Of a stretch of 64,000 nucleotides of DNA, positions 33,440-45,839 are shown one piece after another. Position 1 is the stretch's first letter; each line of letters begins with the position of its first letter. This DNA comes from Argopecten irradians. Taxonomy: Eukaryota; Mollusca; Bivalvia; Pectinida; Pectinidae. The notes under the pieces were generated by a model, which saw nothing but the letters and a program-made list of their open reading frames with translations, had not been told where the DNA came from and made no database searches. Location of the stretch: NCBI RefSeq assembly GCF_041381155.1, contig NC_091147.1, positions 37,140,053-37,204,052 on the forward strand, read 5' to 3'. The translations under genes were made by a program, and so were the position numbers.

Positions 33440-34070
33440 TTAAATACAACGTATAAAAATATTCTCTAACTATGGTGCATTTTATAAAAATAGCTGAATC
33501 AATATGGCATTCTATCAGGAAGAAATAGAGTATAATAAATACTATATAAACCTTGGTATCTCACAGCCCCTTAGAGTAATAGACAATTAAGGGAGATAAC
33601 TCTACTATTAAGTAGGACATATAAATATCTATACACATACCCTGTAGTTACAATCCAAATGTATATTTATCAACTGAGAACACATATCGGTACATTTAAC
33701 AAAACAACAACACTTACAAGTATGTATTATCAAAATTATTATTGCTAGGAAAAGTTATTTCAGAAACTTGGATTCACAGGTATGTGTGGTATATAATTTG
33801 TGGTAATGTAGTTATGGTAAACCATAAATAAAATTAACACCACTGGGATTTGTCAAGACAAAACTACTGTATTTTTAGATATTTGAGACCCACCTTAAAC
33901 AAAAATATAATGTAGGTACTGCATGGCTATAAGTTCAATATCCTAAGCAGTTTAATATTGATATTGAGTCTTAAGTTGTTCACAAATACATAGTCTCCCT
34001 AGGGGTTTTACACATGACTCTTACATGTTATTTTTATACAGTGTATAGCGGTATTGAACTGGGTCAATGA
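33440..34070. other. intergenic, nothing recognised
   Basis: A+T-rich spacer between two short mobile elements; no feature supported. Confidence 0.4.
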
Positions 34071-34077
34071 TCATCAG

Positions 34078-34280
34078 TGACCAGGTAGCCCAATCGATGG
34101 AGCATCCGACTAGTGTTCGAAGGTTCCAGGTTCAAACACTTCTGTATAAAGACCACCTGCTTAATCAGATGTCTTAGGGTCCCAAATGACCAATTATTAC
34201 GCAATTTGACCTGGCTATAAAGACCAATTTTCACTTGTCCCTTGAGTGGTCTTGATCAACAGGTTTGATTGTATAAAAAT
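34078..34280 (+). mobile_element. tRNA-like SINE or related repeat
   Basis: The head AGGTAGCCCAATCGATGGAG and, after a spacer, AGGTTCCAGGTTCAAACACT resemble box A and box B of a tRNA. A non-tRNA tail follows, with ATAAAGACCAATTTTCACTT and CCTTGAGTGGTCTTGATCAA. It differs from the SINE at 3511. There is no clear target duplication. Confidence 0.5.
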
Positions 34281-34599
34281 TATACAAAGAAAATGTGAAT
34301 GTGTTGCTAGCACAGGGGCTTGAGAAGATTAATTATCCATTGAATGCACATGTATATATATATTACAAACATCTATATTCCAGTGACAGAAATATCGTTG
34401 TCCACTTATTCAATCATTACAAAATACTTATCGGTATATATTTAAGAATAATTATCATTTTACCAAGACTTAGAAAATATAGTTTGTACATTGTCATTTT
34501 ATAAAAATAAATACCATATTATTGTTCAATAGACTTAATATTGGAACTTAAATAAAATTAAGTCAATACTTGAATAACAAAATATTGTAATGTTATATA

Positions 34600-34802
34600 T
34601 ACCGTACTCGACCCAATAAGCGTCCATGTCCCTATAAGCGCCCCTTCCCCTTTTTGAGGCCTCAATTTCAATTGCCCATGCACAAATAAGGACCAAAATT
34701 ACATAAAACGGTATAGATTTGCGATAATTTCGACTTATTAGCACCTTTTCATTTTTATCAATTTTTTAAGCGCCCTGGGCGCTTATTGGGTCGAATACGG
34801 TA
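34600..34802. mobile_element. 203-bp MITE with 25-bp inverted ends
   Basis: Left end TACCGTACTCGACCCAATAA, then GCGTCC; the right end is the inverted form, finishing GGGTCGAATACGGTA. The arms match over about 25 bp with two mismatches. Non-coding. Confidence 0.85.
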
Positions 34803-35406
34803 GTGGGTTTTTTTTTAATGCTGTGTCAGTTGTTACATAATTATTAAGCTATCATTACTTAATTACCATTTAAGGGGTTATTTAAGTCAACAATCAACAA
34901 CTACCTATACACACTCTGTTTGTCAATTAACATATCATGCATGGACAATACATTTTTATACATGCACAGATTATGAAAATAAGTTAATTAGTACCAGCAT
35001 GTGCTTTACCGTATATTTGTTCAACAATTTAATGGGGATTCTTGTGAAATATTTCCATCAAAAGCAATGTCTTTTGCATAAGCAATCCCTTTTGTATATT
35101 GAGTCTTGTATGAACCCCATATAATTGTGACTTTTACCAATGGCAAGTTTTTGTGCATCTCGTATATACAAAAATAATGTACATATACCTTTAACTGATT
35201 CACCCCTGAAATTTCATAATGGACCTGTCTTGTCTTTGATTAAGAAGAGTCTAAATCTGTCATCAGGGGTGAAATAGTTAATATAATTTATCCTTTTCAA
35301 TCACATGTAAAATGTTAAATTTATGATATAAACAAAATGGAAAATCATACAGCATAAAAATTGATACACAATAATTTACCCTTAAATTCAAACTTGAGCA
35401 AAGATA

Positions 35407-35585
35407 TTCTGTATTTGCATATTACAGAGTTATCTACCCTTGGGGGTAGGTATTAATTGTGACGTGATATGTGTTTGCCAGTGTAACTTTTTGTTGAAAT
35501 AACGTAAATCACGCTCACAAAATAATAACGTAACAATCGATACCTACCACCAAGGGAGCTAACTCTGTAATATGCAGAGACGGAT
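35407..35585. mobile_element. MITE family M1, copy 3
   Basis: Left arm TGCATATTACAGAGTTATCT with TTGGGGGTAGGTATTAATTG; right arm CAATCGATACCTACCACCAA with GAGCTAACTCTGTAATATGC. Lies just past the 3' end of the PNPLA4-like gene. Confidence 0.85.
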
Positions 35586-35737
35586 TATACATATATAGGT
35601 AGACAAGAAAGTAATGTTAATTTTGTGGATGGATTTATCATTCAAGATATGTAGAAAATAGTATATGAAAATGATATGATGTTATTTGTAAATAACTGGT
35701 ATAAAATCATCGCATTGTAGACAAAGAGATCTACAAA

Positions 35738-38700
35738 TCAAGAAACATACAGCCCCTCTTTTCTTAGGAACCTTTCAGCATCTTTCATACCCTGGTTAAG
35801 ATAAATTTTCAAGTTCTTCTGCGAAGGTGGAAATAAGGCATGGATCCCTCTTACCATATTTCTTCTGTTCATCTGGAAATGTTGTTCAGCAAAATTGAAG
35901 TACCATCCCTTCCCCGGTTTGTCCCTTGGACAGATGTCCTGAGGGCCACAGAAGGGCGACACTGTCAGCGTTCGACCATCTTCAAATACCACTAAGTTGT
36001 TAGTCATGCCTCCATCCATGTATTTCTATCATAAACAAAGTACAGAAATTTGTACACAACATGTGGAATGAAACTTTCAAGGATTTCTGTTGATTCTAAA
36101 CTTGTCTTGGATTTTCTGAAACTTCGTTTAAGGGTCAACAATGACCGGGCTTTGATTTTTTTCCAAGCAAAGGTGCAGATTTATGTCAAAACACAAGTTT
36201 TTCTCCTTATGTGATATCTCTTTACTTATTGTCAGATTTTCCTGAAGATTGTTTCCAGAAATCAGGGCCAGAAGATATTTTGACTAGGTGTGAAAGTAAC
36301 TAATATAGAATTGAAAGTCCTTTCATACATTTTGTTAAGTATATCATTTGAGTGTAAAGTTTCAGATTTATTGAAATATAAAGTAAAAGAAGTCTTTGTA
36401 TACCTATATAAATGCTTTACATGTCTTACACTATGAATGCATGCAGTTACCAGTGTGTTATAAGGTACAGCCCTGGTAAAAATTGTACAAAGAGAAATAA
36501 AACACACTTGCATAATAAATAGGAATTCAAAGGTATGTTTGAATAATGATTGTTGAATAAAACTCAACAAGACATTTAGGTTCAATAAATCTTTGAATTT
36601 ATTAAAGGAATAAAATGATTATAGACTTTTAATATGGTTGCATTGAATGGATCAGTACAGAAGGAAAACTATCTCACCTTGCCCGATATGACTGGACTTC
36701 GTAAAGCAGCGTACAAGGGAATATGGCAGCTGGCCATCAGGTGCTACAGAAAATTACACACAGAATTGTACAGAAAATTACATACAGAATTGTACAGAAA
36801 ATTACATACAGATTTGTACAGAAAATTACTCACAGAATTGTAGAGAAAATTACACACAAAATTGTACAGAAAATTACATACAGAATAGTACAGAAAATTA
36901 CATACAGAAAATTACACACAGAATTGTACAGAAAATTACACACAGAATTGTACAGAAAATTACACACAGAATTGTACAGAAAATTACATACAGAATTGTA
37001 CAGAAAATTACATACAGAATAGTACAGAAAATTACATACAGAAAATTACACACAGAATTGTACAGAAAATTACATACAGAATTGTACAGAAAATTACATA
37101 CAAAATTGTACAGAAAATTACATACAGAAAATTACACACGGAATTGTACAGAAAATTACATACAGAATTGTACAGAAAATTACATACAAAATTGTACAGA
37201 AAATTACATACAGAATTGTACAAAAAATTACATACAGAATTGTACAGAAAATTACATACAGAATTGTACAAAAAATTATATATAGAATTGTACAGAAAAT
37301 TATATACAGAAAATGACATACAGAATTGTACAGAAAATTACATACAGAATTGTACAGAAAATTACATACAAAATTGTACAGAAAATTACATACAGAATTG
37401 TACAAAAAATTACATACAGAATTGTACAGAAAATTACATACAGAATTGTACAAAAAATTATATATAGAATTGTACAGAAAATTATATACAGAAAATGACA
37501 TACAGAATTGTACAGAAAATTACATACAGAATTGTACAGAAATTTACATACAGAATTGTACAGAAAATTAGGTACATACAGAAAGTACATACAGAATTGT
37601 ATTGAAAATTGTACAGAAAATTACATACAGAATTGTACAAAAAATTACATACAGAATTGCACAGAAAATTACATACAGAATTGTACAAAAAATTATATAT
37701 AGAATTGTACAGAAAATTATATACAGAAAATGACATACAGAATTGTACAGAAAATTACATACAGAATTGTACAGAAAATTACATACAGAATTGTACAAAA
37801 AATTAGGTACATACAGAAAGTACATACAGAATTGTATTGAAAATTGTACAGAAAAGTACACACAGAATTGTACATAAAATTACATACAGCAAATTACATA
37901 CAGAATTGTACAGAAAGTTGACATACAGATTTGTACAGAAAATCGTACACAAATACATATTTATAATAGGATGTTTCTAAACATCATCGCCTGTTAACTT
38001 TAATGCCTAGCTATATTTATTACTTCAAGAAACATACACTGTACCAGGTAAAACTTATAAGTAGTTTACATGTAATTCTCCCTAAAATCTAAATGCTTTA
38101 AGTAACATGTATGATCTCCCTAACGCTTACTGTAAGAATGTATGATTGATTACCTGTATGAGGTCTTCGTTGGAGGAGAACTGGTTAGCAACTTCATTCT
38201 TTTTTGTCTGTACGTTTGTTACAGAGACATATAGAGTATCTGAGCAGAGCTGGTGTGCATTAGGAGGTAGATGTTCCTCTAGAAAGCCACGCAAAGGCAC
38301 CAGAAGGTTAAACCCAGGCGTCATAGCGCCTAATGGTTTCTTACGAATATCATCAGCAAGTTTCAGGGTGAAGTCGATGCAAGCCTAGAATGATAATATT
38401 GGACACATTAATTGATTAATTGGAATAGAAGTTGTTATGTACAACAGACGGCATTACAAATTCTACAGATATCGTAACAGGTGGAGGGTTTTCATGAATG
38501 AGTTCATCAGTCAAAATCAATTACCTTTTCATCACAAATATATAAAATGATATTTGAAATATTCTGAATATATATATAGTACACCATATGACTTCCCAAA
38601 TGATAACAGTTTTACTTTAATTGGTATTTATTGAAAAAAGGTGTTGATGTTTTTATTAAGATATTTAAAATCATAAATAATATGCAATAAAGCCAATTAA

Positions 38701-39010
38701 GTTTCACTTTCATACAAAGATACAAATGATTGGCATATAAAAGTTTATATATAAATCAATCTTCATCATTGCCAAACTTTCTAAAACAATAAGATACCTC
38801 AATCCTTCCGAAATCTATCTTTCTGGAACAATTGAATACCTCTATTTTGCTTGGATCTGCCACTAGTACACAGCCAATCAGAGATCCTGCTGAAGCACCG
38901 CAAACTCTTTTCAGGCTACCAAGGAGAGAGGGGGCGTGGTCTCGTAGACAGACTGCCACACCCAAATGATAGATTCCAAGGAAGCCACACCCACACAATG
39001 ATAAGTTCAT
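35738..39010 (-). CDS. PNPLA4: patatin-like phospholipase, PNPLA4-like, complete
   Basis: Four coding exons on the minus strand: 39010-38840, 38384-38154, 36743-36678 and 36025-35738 (171, 231, 66 and 288 nt). All introns are phase 0 with GT/AG ends. The product is 251 aa, against about 253 for vertebrate PNPLA4. The oxyanion-hole motif G7-C-G9-F-L-G12, the nucleophile elbow G38-A-S40-A-G42 and the DGG motif with Asp160 give the Ser/Asp dyad of this family, which hydrolyses acylglycerols and retinyl esters at lipid droplets or membranes. Other family marks are TPGFNLLVPLRGFLE, FSSNEDLIQ, ASCHIPLYAALR, DGRTLTVSPF with DICPRD, and ALFPPS. Length and the LR...FLEEHLPPNAH segment favour PNPLA4 over PNPLA2/3, which carry long C-terminal tails. 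The first in-frame ATG is used. Oddities: a duplicated exon-1 donor and a satellite abutting exon 3. Confidence 0.93.
36746..37945. repeat. 24-bp satellite array in PNPLA4 intron 2
   Basis: About 1.2 kb of CAGAATTGTACAGAAAATTA plus CATA units (24 bp), with variants (ATACAAAATTG, TACAAAAAATT, units lacking GAATTGTA). Because 24 is a multiple of 3, several frames on both strands stay open over 60-127 codons; these are not genes. A higher-order period of 182 bp is visible between about 37140 and 37500. On the minus strand the array runs directly into the AG acceptor of exon 3 (36744-36745). Confidence 0.97.
38756..38840 (-). repeat. 42-bp duplication of the PNPLA4 exon-1 donor region
   Basis: On the minus strand ATAGAG/GTATTC (exon end 38840) is followed 42 nt later by ATTGAG/GTATCT (38798). 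The intervening sequences, CAATTGTTCCAGAAAG and CTTATTGTTTTAGAAAG, are copies of each other. Use of the second donor would add 14 in-frame codons. The first donor is preferred because it gives the normal family spacing. Confidence 0.75.
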
Positions 39011-39049
39011 TTTGAGGTCATCACCTTCTTCTGCTCTCAAATGTGGTCA

Positions 39050-40580
39050 GCCATGTGTCTCAGTATCAGCACCTATAAGTAACTTGTACATGTAGTAATA
39101 AATCCAAGTAAAGAATAATCTACGGTTGCTAAAGCAAATCTTACCAGTGTCAAATATCTTTGTCGATTCACACACAAAATAACAAGACATAAGATATCTT
39201 TAATGTCACACACCATGCTAATTTCAATTAGAAATGATGTATATTAAAATGTGTATTAGTGAATTTTGCAGAAAATAAATTGCAATTGAAGAATGCACGA
39301 TGTTATTTTTTACTGTTAGCATTTCACATTTTTTTTAAATATCTGGATAACCGGAGGCCATTAAATATTGATGCAAATAAACAGAGCAGATTTCCATGCA
39401 AAAACCAAATTATTTGAATAATCAAAATAGCTGTATATCACTATATTCCAATATTATTCCCTACATGTTGTTCATGTATAAACTATAGTGTATAATATCA
39501 GTCTAGTTTGTCCTAGCTGATAAAGTTTATATTAGCATGACTTGTCTAGTATGAGTTATTTGATAGAGATGATTGCGATAGTATTGAATTCTAAATTCCA
39601 GTCAATGAATATTAGCTGCTATGTCGTACATCTAGTTCAGTGTTGCTTAGAGTCAAATTATTCCCTAATTACCTGCTGGCGTCAGTAGCAACTCAAACAC
39701 ACTGACGATCGTACACATGATTGAGAAAAATATCATGTTTATTTTTGTTTTTGATTGGTCAATACTAGCCACAATATACTGCTCGGTGCGGGAGAACTTT
39801 GATTCCCTTTAACTCGATCAGTTGAATGTCAGACTAATAATCCAGAAGTCCCGAGTTTGATTCTTGGCAGAGACAGTGATTAAATTTATCATAAATTCTG
39901 CACCCTTTTACATAAATAAATATTATATGATTCAGTTGTGTACAGTATATCCACCTCTTAGTGTTAATTAACAATTACATTACAATATACAGTAAGTCTA
40001 GACAAGGATTTATAAGTGTGAAGGATTCGTGACTGTCTCTATACATTACTAAACACCACGCGAGATGCCTATGAACCAGGAATAAAAACCATTTTTCTCA
40101 ACAAATATTTGTCTTATCGAGTAAAACCAATGTAAAGTTTATTAAATTTCACAACGTTTATTACTTGCTTAAGAATGGAATATGTAGAGGATGTGTCTTA
40201 AATTTGCATTAAAAAATATGACAGCTCATGAAATGATGGCCCGCTTCAGAAAGTAAGACAGTTACCCTCGCACCCGCGAGTTACATCAAAGGCGGCGCCG
40301 GCGGATATCAAAGGACAATCAGTCGTCGCCCAATGTCACGGTCAATGCCCAAACACAAAAGCTCCTACCTTGTATTTCCCAAAAACCCAGTGTGACTTAT
40401 CCTTCTCAGATACGTCCTTGGTCTAGATGACCAACAGTAATAATGAAATGTTACATTCACTGTGTAAATCGACTACATATAAACTGGGTCTATTTAGACA
40501 TCGCTATTGAGATTTCTCCTCAAGACTCTTTTTGTCCTATAATGTATGAAAGACATCTATCAAATATAGCCTTTAAGAAA
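39050..40580. other. upstream of the PNPLA4-like gene, intergenic
   Basis: Presumably holds the promoter, but no TATA or initiator element stands out. At about 39812-39888 a tRNA-like stretch (TAACTCGATCAGTTGAATGT, then CCGAGTTTGATTCTTGGC) looks like a decayed tRNA-derived retroposon head rather than a working tRNA. Otherwise nothing recognised. Confidence 0.45.
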
Positions 40581-40589
40581 ATATAATTC

Positions 40590-40865
40590 AATTTTGCTTG
40601 TTACAAGCATTTTCATTGGCTTGAAAATTTACGTTATCAGCCCATAAAGGAAAAAATGACATTGCCTTTTGTAACGTTGCTTCTGATTGGCTGAGATGAC
40701 GGCGTAATGATTTCATAGACAAAAGAGTCCAAAAATGAGTTTTGAATATTGAAGAGAATTTTCTTTAGTAAACTGAATTATAAGGATTATTTTGAATATA
40801 TATTTTTATGTTATGGAGATATAACACAAAAATATGAGTGTATTCTCATCATAAACCGCTTCAAA
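40590..40865. repeat. dispersed repeat D2, copy 2
   Basis: Aligns with 9880-10125 (ATTTTGCTTGTTACAAGCAT through GGAGATATAACACAAAAAT and CATCATAAACCGCTT). It lacks the second hairpin arm present in the first copy. Confidence 0.7.
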
Positions 40866-41639
40866 AGAGTTTCAAGGGGGAATCTCAATAGGGAATTGTT
40901 TAAAAAGTGAAGTTATTAAATTCGTTAGTTACTTATAATGATCGGAATATATAAGTCTGAACAGTTTTAATCTTGTTCTGAGGTTATAATCCTAAATATA
41001 TTTACATTTCTTACATGTAGCTCCGCTCTTCTTAGGCTGAGAAGTTTCCGGTTTGCATTTATCCCATAATATGAATTTTTGAATTAAAAAAAAATATAAA
41101 TTTTAAAATCGCCTTCGATCAAAGTACATTTACTATACAAATATTGCTCTGTTTCTGTCAATGTTTTCATTACATTTAGCTTGTCACGGTGTTTTTTTCA
41201 CTTAATTTACGAGGAGGATCATCATGTCAAATCTTGCAAATAACAGCTTTGAATAAAAAAAAGTTTGTTCGTTACCTACCAAAAGCAAAACACGCCAGTT
41301 TCCTTGTCGCTGTCACGGGGATCACATAACTAACAACTCGAATCAGCAGGTGCTTGGCGACAGATCCGGATTAAAGTATAACAACAAAGAATCAAGAATA
41401 AATATATGCTAGACATTAACTTATGTATCAATGAAGTGAACTAGCCCAATTGAATCCTATTTCAATTTGCACTGGTGTCTATTAATAATAATAAAATAGT
41501 ATGCTATTTTTTATGGGTATTCGGAGTTATAGTACCGGAACGTTGATTTCCATATTACACGACAGGCGAGATTTCCTGTTCCTGAGGTAGCAGTGTACAG
41601 TAAGTTTGTAAAATTTAGCAAAATAAGGCGCAAGTTTTT

Positions 41640-44097
41640 AATATTACTGAAGGCCAGGCCTAAAGGGCGCAGCCAGATGTTTAAATTATATGAATCGTGC
41701 ACGGCACGGGAAGAGCGAAGCTCTACTTGTTGATTTTATTTTCTATTTCATGTAGAAGACATAAACTAGAAATAAAAGGACGCACTTTAAAGATTCCCCA
41801 CCGCCGACAGAGCATAAATGATATTCATCATTTGAACAATAATTTGTGTTTAATCGTGTGGACATATGTCTAATTAACACAAAAATGAAAATGTAAAATA
41901 ATTCATTCCGCCTTTGGTGCATGCGCAATTTGTACTTCATTCCATATAAAATATAATGCCACGGAATTTTTTCGGGATGCAATTAATTATTTTTAATATT
42001 TTTAACTTAAAGTAAAAAATTAGAATCGCAAACTTTTCAATGATGGTAATTGTGTAAAGTAAGTAACTTTTGTAACTGAAGAAAAATACCAAATCGTCTT
42101 CTCCAGTTTTTTATAGTGAAAAAATACCATTTTTCAGCGGTGGAGCATTTTTAAACTATAGAAGTAAATGATGTAATAATTGTCTAGCATAAACTCAAAG
42201 AAATGAACTCAAATATTCGGATTTCTCGGTGTCCTTTCAAAGCCTGGAGTGCCAAGTATGACATAACGCACAATGTTCGGTCACTTTTACGTCACGCCGG
42301 AATTTCATCGGAAAAAGCATTGAACAGTAAAATAATATAGCGCAATACCATTTTTTTAATTGAAAAACAGAATTAAAGGATATATTTATTCAATTACGGG
42401 AGAACTTTTATCAAAATGTCTGCAATATATTTTTTTCTATTGATGCGTTCTTGTTGAGAAAATGACGATTTTTGGCGCGACAGATGTAACACGCATCTGT
42501 ATGCGGTTTCAGTTAAAGTGTCACTGTGGTCATACTGAACACCACATGACGGTAAAATTTGACACAGAGATTCCCCGAAAACGCACTATCATGACGTCAT
42601 TTCGTTATAATGAATTGTGACGTCACAATTGAAAATGGTGGACTTTGTTTGTAGACTTGCCGATCGACAGATCCTAAAAGATAAGATAAATAAGTGAAAA
42701 ACCATAAATACACACAGTACAAAACGGTACTAATTCATGACATAGAGACACGAATTGTTAAAGGGACATTTCACTCAGGCTAGTTCTTTTACATAACCAA
42801 GAAGCAAAATATGGCATAAATGTATTGTTCTACATTTCTTATGAATATATAACATAAAATATTGACAAATTCCACGTCATTGTTTAGTATTTTAATTAAT
42901 ATCGTTGAAATATCAAATCGTTGATCAACACGATTAACAGGTACAATATGGACGCTGTACCCATACCCGAGCCAAAGTCACGCACGTTAAACAAATAAGC
43001 TACATAACCCCTGAGAAGGTGATAAAATGATTTTTAGGCAGGACAATTCGCCTAATAAGGTAAACTCACTACTATCAGAGCGATTTTAGCAGTTCTAGAC
43101 AAAAGTTGCATTACTCTACGAGCAAGGGACAGGGTTCGGCATACAAGAAGTTCGACCACAATGTGTAATGGCGGACAGCGAGCGAGTTTGAACATCTACA
43201 CACATGTCACAACCACGGGCTTTTCAGGCATATCACAGTAAAACCGACTGATCTAATTTCCATTAGAACTGGTTTTTTTTCGATATATGTACAAATTTTA
43301 ATGTTTTCTTAGACTGAATTGTCCCTTTAATATAAAAATACATTTTTCTTCTATCTTAATAACATATCAGAAAATATAGACTGTGACTTCGTTCTACTTT
43401 TTTATCGAACAAAACCTTTGTCTTGCTGAAATGACACAAAATGAAATTTTTAGATTGACTGTTCTGTCACGCAAGTTCATGACGTTGAAAAATGAATTTT
43501 TATTAGGAATTATGTTTTCTATTCAGAATAAAAAAAATACGTTGTTGCTCAAATATACGTGTGCGAAATCTCTACTGAAAATTAAAAAAAAGTATTCGAA
43601 AAATTGCGTTTTTTCTTTGTCTTGCAGGTTTGTCGAATGTCGGAAATGACGTCAATTGCGCTCGTCATGTTATAAAATAATGACGTCTTTTACATTCAAT
43701 AACGTTACATAAAAGTGACGTCTATGCGAATCCTTTGATTTCGCGCCATATTTTGACGTTATAATATGTGACGTCATGAATCCTTGTGCTCATCTTCGCC
43801 TTAGTGGATATTTTTACTGCATTCCATAGCTTTTAATTTTTAAAGTGTTATTATCATAACTTAAAAAATTACTCCTGTTATGCATTTGCATTAGTTAAAT
43901 ATATATTTACTGGGGAGAGCAGTACCGGAACAACGCACAACCTCCTCATATGTATGAAAAAATGGCGGCCGCAAACTGAAGCTGTCAGTATGTAGGATTG
44001 GATTTTGAAGATTGTGTTTTTTCTTATATTTTCGTGTATGTGTTACCTTAGAAGTTCTTCGCACTTCGTGCCCTTCGTGCCTGCGCCCTTATAAAAG
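41640..44097. mobile_element. hairpin-ended element family H1, longest copy
   Basis: The left end, ACTGAAGGCCAGGCCTAAAG then GGCGCAGCC, leads into GAAGAGCGAAGCTCTAC. The right end has AATGGCGGCCGCAAACTGAA and a terminal set of small hairpins (GCACTTCGTGC then CCTTCGTGCCTGCGCCCTTA). An M2 MITE (42758-43330) is nested inside. A copy at 46953-47520 keeps both ends but lacks the interior. No long open frame is present, so it is probably non-autonomous. I cannot place it in a known superfamily. Confidence 0.7.
42758..43330. mobile_element. TTAA-flanked MITE family M2, copy 2
   Basis: TTAA plus AGGGACATTTCACTC on the left and GACTGAATTGTCCCT plus TTAA on the right. Colinear with copy 1 at 15708. 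Inserted inside the H1 element. Confidence 0.87.
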
Positions 44098-44484
44098 TTT
44101 ATAAACATATCATTTAATAAACATTTCCAATAAAAATGTATCGATAACAATGGCGGAGATTAACTTTCGCGATTTTTCATCGATCGCGAAATTCGCGAAA
44201 GTAAATCGGACACCCGAATAAAATTTGGTTTACAGTAACTAACATTAGCTTTTCGTGCCATTCTCGGATTGTTTTTTCAATAGAGGTACGAAGGAAAAAG
44301 TTAGCATGAAAAGTTTATATCTACGTGAATATGGACCCATCAGAGTGCTTTGCCAATGACAATTTTAAAACGTATTAGGGGTCCAGATCAAAAACCGATA
44401 GAAAGAATATTCTACAAAGTACTATACGCGTTTATAGTATAATGTAGAATATCACTTTACCGATTTTTGTTATCTAGAGCACAT

Positions 44485-45730
44485 GGGCACTCTGATTGGT
44501 CCATAATTACATAAACGTTTATTGATACTCAGATCCCTGTGTCTGATGGGTCCATAATTACATAAACTGTTATTGATACTCAGATCCCTGTGTCTGATGG
44601 GTCCATAATTACATAAACTGTTATTGATACTCACATCCCTGTGTCTGATGGGTCCATAATTACATAAACTGTTATTGATACTCAGATCCCTGTGTCTGAT
44701 GGGTCCATAATTACATAAACTGTCATTGATACTCAGATCCCTGTGTCTGACGGGTCCATAATTACATAAACTGTTATTGATACTCAGATCCCTGTGTCTG
44801 ATGGGTCCATAATTACATAAACTGTTATTGATACTCAGATCCCTGTGTCTGATGGGTCCATAATTACATAAACTGTTATTGATACTCAGATCCCTGTGTC
44901 TGATGGGTCCATAATTACATAAACTGTTATTGATACTCAGATCCCTGTGTCTGATGGGTCCATAATTACATAAACTGTTATTGATACTCAGATCCCTGTG
45001 TCTGATGGGTCCATAATTACATAAACTGTTATTGATACTCAGATCCCTGTGTCTGATGGGTCCATAATTACATAAACTGTTATTGATACTCAGATCCCTG
45101 TGTCTGATGGGTCCATAATTACATAAACTGTCATTGATACTCAGATCCCTGTGTCTGATGGGTCCATAATTACATAAACTGTTATTGATACTCAGAACCC
45201 TGTGTCTGATGGGTCCATAATTACATAAACATTGATACTCAGATCCCTGTGTCTGTGTTGATGGGTCCAAATTCAAAAACTACTCAGATCCCTGTGTCTG
45301 ATGGGTCCATAATTACATAAACTGTTATTGATACTCAGAACCCTGTGTCTGATGGGTCCATAATTACATAAACTGTCATTGATACTCAGATCCCTGTGTC
45401 TGATCGGTCCATAATTACATAAACTGTTATTGATACTCAGATCCCTGTGTCTGATCGGTCCATAATTACATAAACTGTTATTGATACTCAGATCCCTCTG
45501 TCTGATCGGTCCATAATTACATAAACTGTTATTGATACTCAGATCCCTGTGTCTGATGGGTCCATAATTACATAATCTGTTATTGGTACTCAGATCCCTG
45601 TGTCTGATGGGTCCATAATTACATAAACTGTTATTGGTCCATAATTACTTAAACTGTTATTGGTACTCAGATCCCTGTGTCTGATGGGTCCATAATTACA
45701 TAAACTGTCATTGATACTCAGATCCCTGTG
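44485..45730. repeat. 51-bp satellite array
   Basis: About 24 units of ACTCAGATCCCTGTGTCTGA, then TGGGTCCATAATTACATAAA, then CTGTTATTGAT. The unit length of 51 bp (17 codons) keeps a minus-strand frame open for 268 codons, with a 17-residue period reading NSLCNYGPIRHRDLSIN. The left end shades into GGGCACTCTGATTGGTCCAT, and ATGGACCCATCAGAG appears inverted at about 44331. Irregular units occur near 45230-45290 and 45630-45660. Not considered a gene. Confidence 0.95.
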
Positions 45731-45839
45731 CTTACAACACAAAAAGTCACATCAGCGACATTCACTCAATCACCCCTTATAATTGATAATGAACTATTCT
45801 TATGTTTTGTATTAGAAGAGCTCACATGTGTTTTAGGGA

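Noticed and set aside
36723..37861. Several 60-127-aa frames on both strands rich in YRKLHTEL or NFLYNSVC
   Set aside because: All are readings of the 24-bp satellite; frames are open on both strands at once, as expected for a short repeat without stop words.
44470..45276. 268-aa minus-strand open frame with 17-residue repeats, as a repetitive protein
   Set aside because: It coincides exactly with the 51-bp satellite; openness follows from the unit length being a multiple of 3. There is no splice or start context and no known fold.
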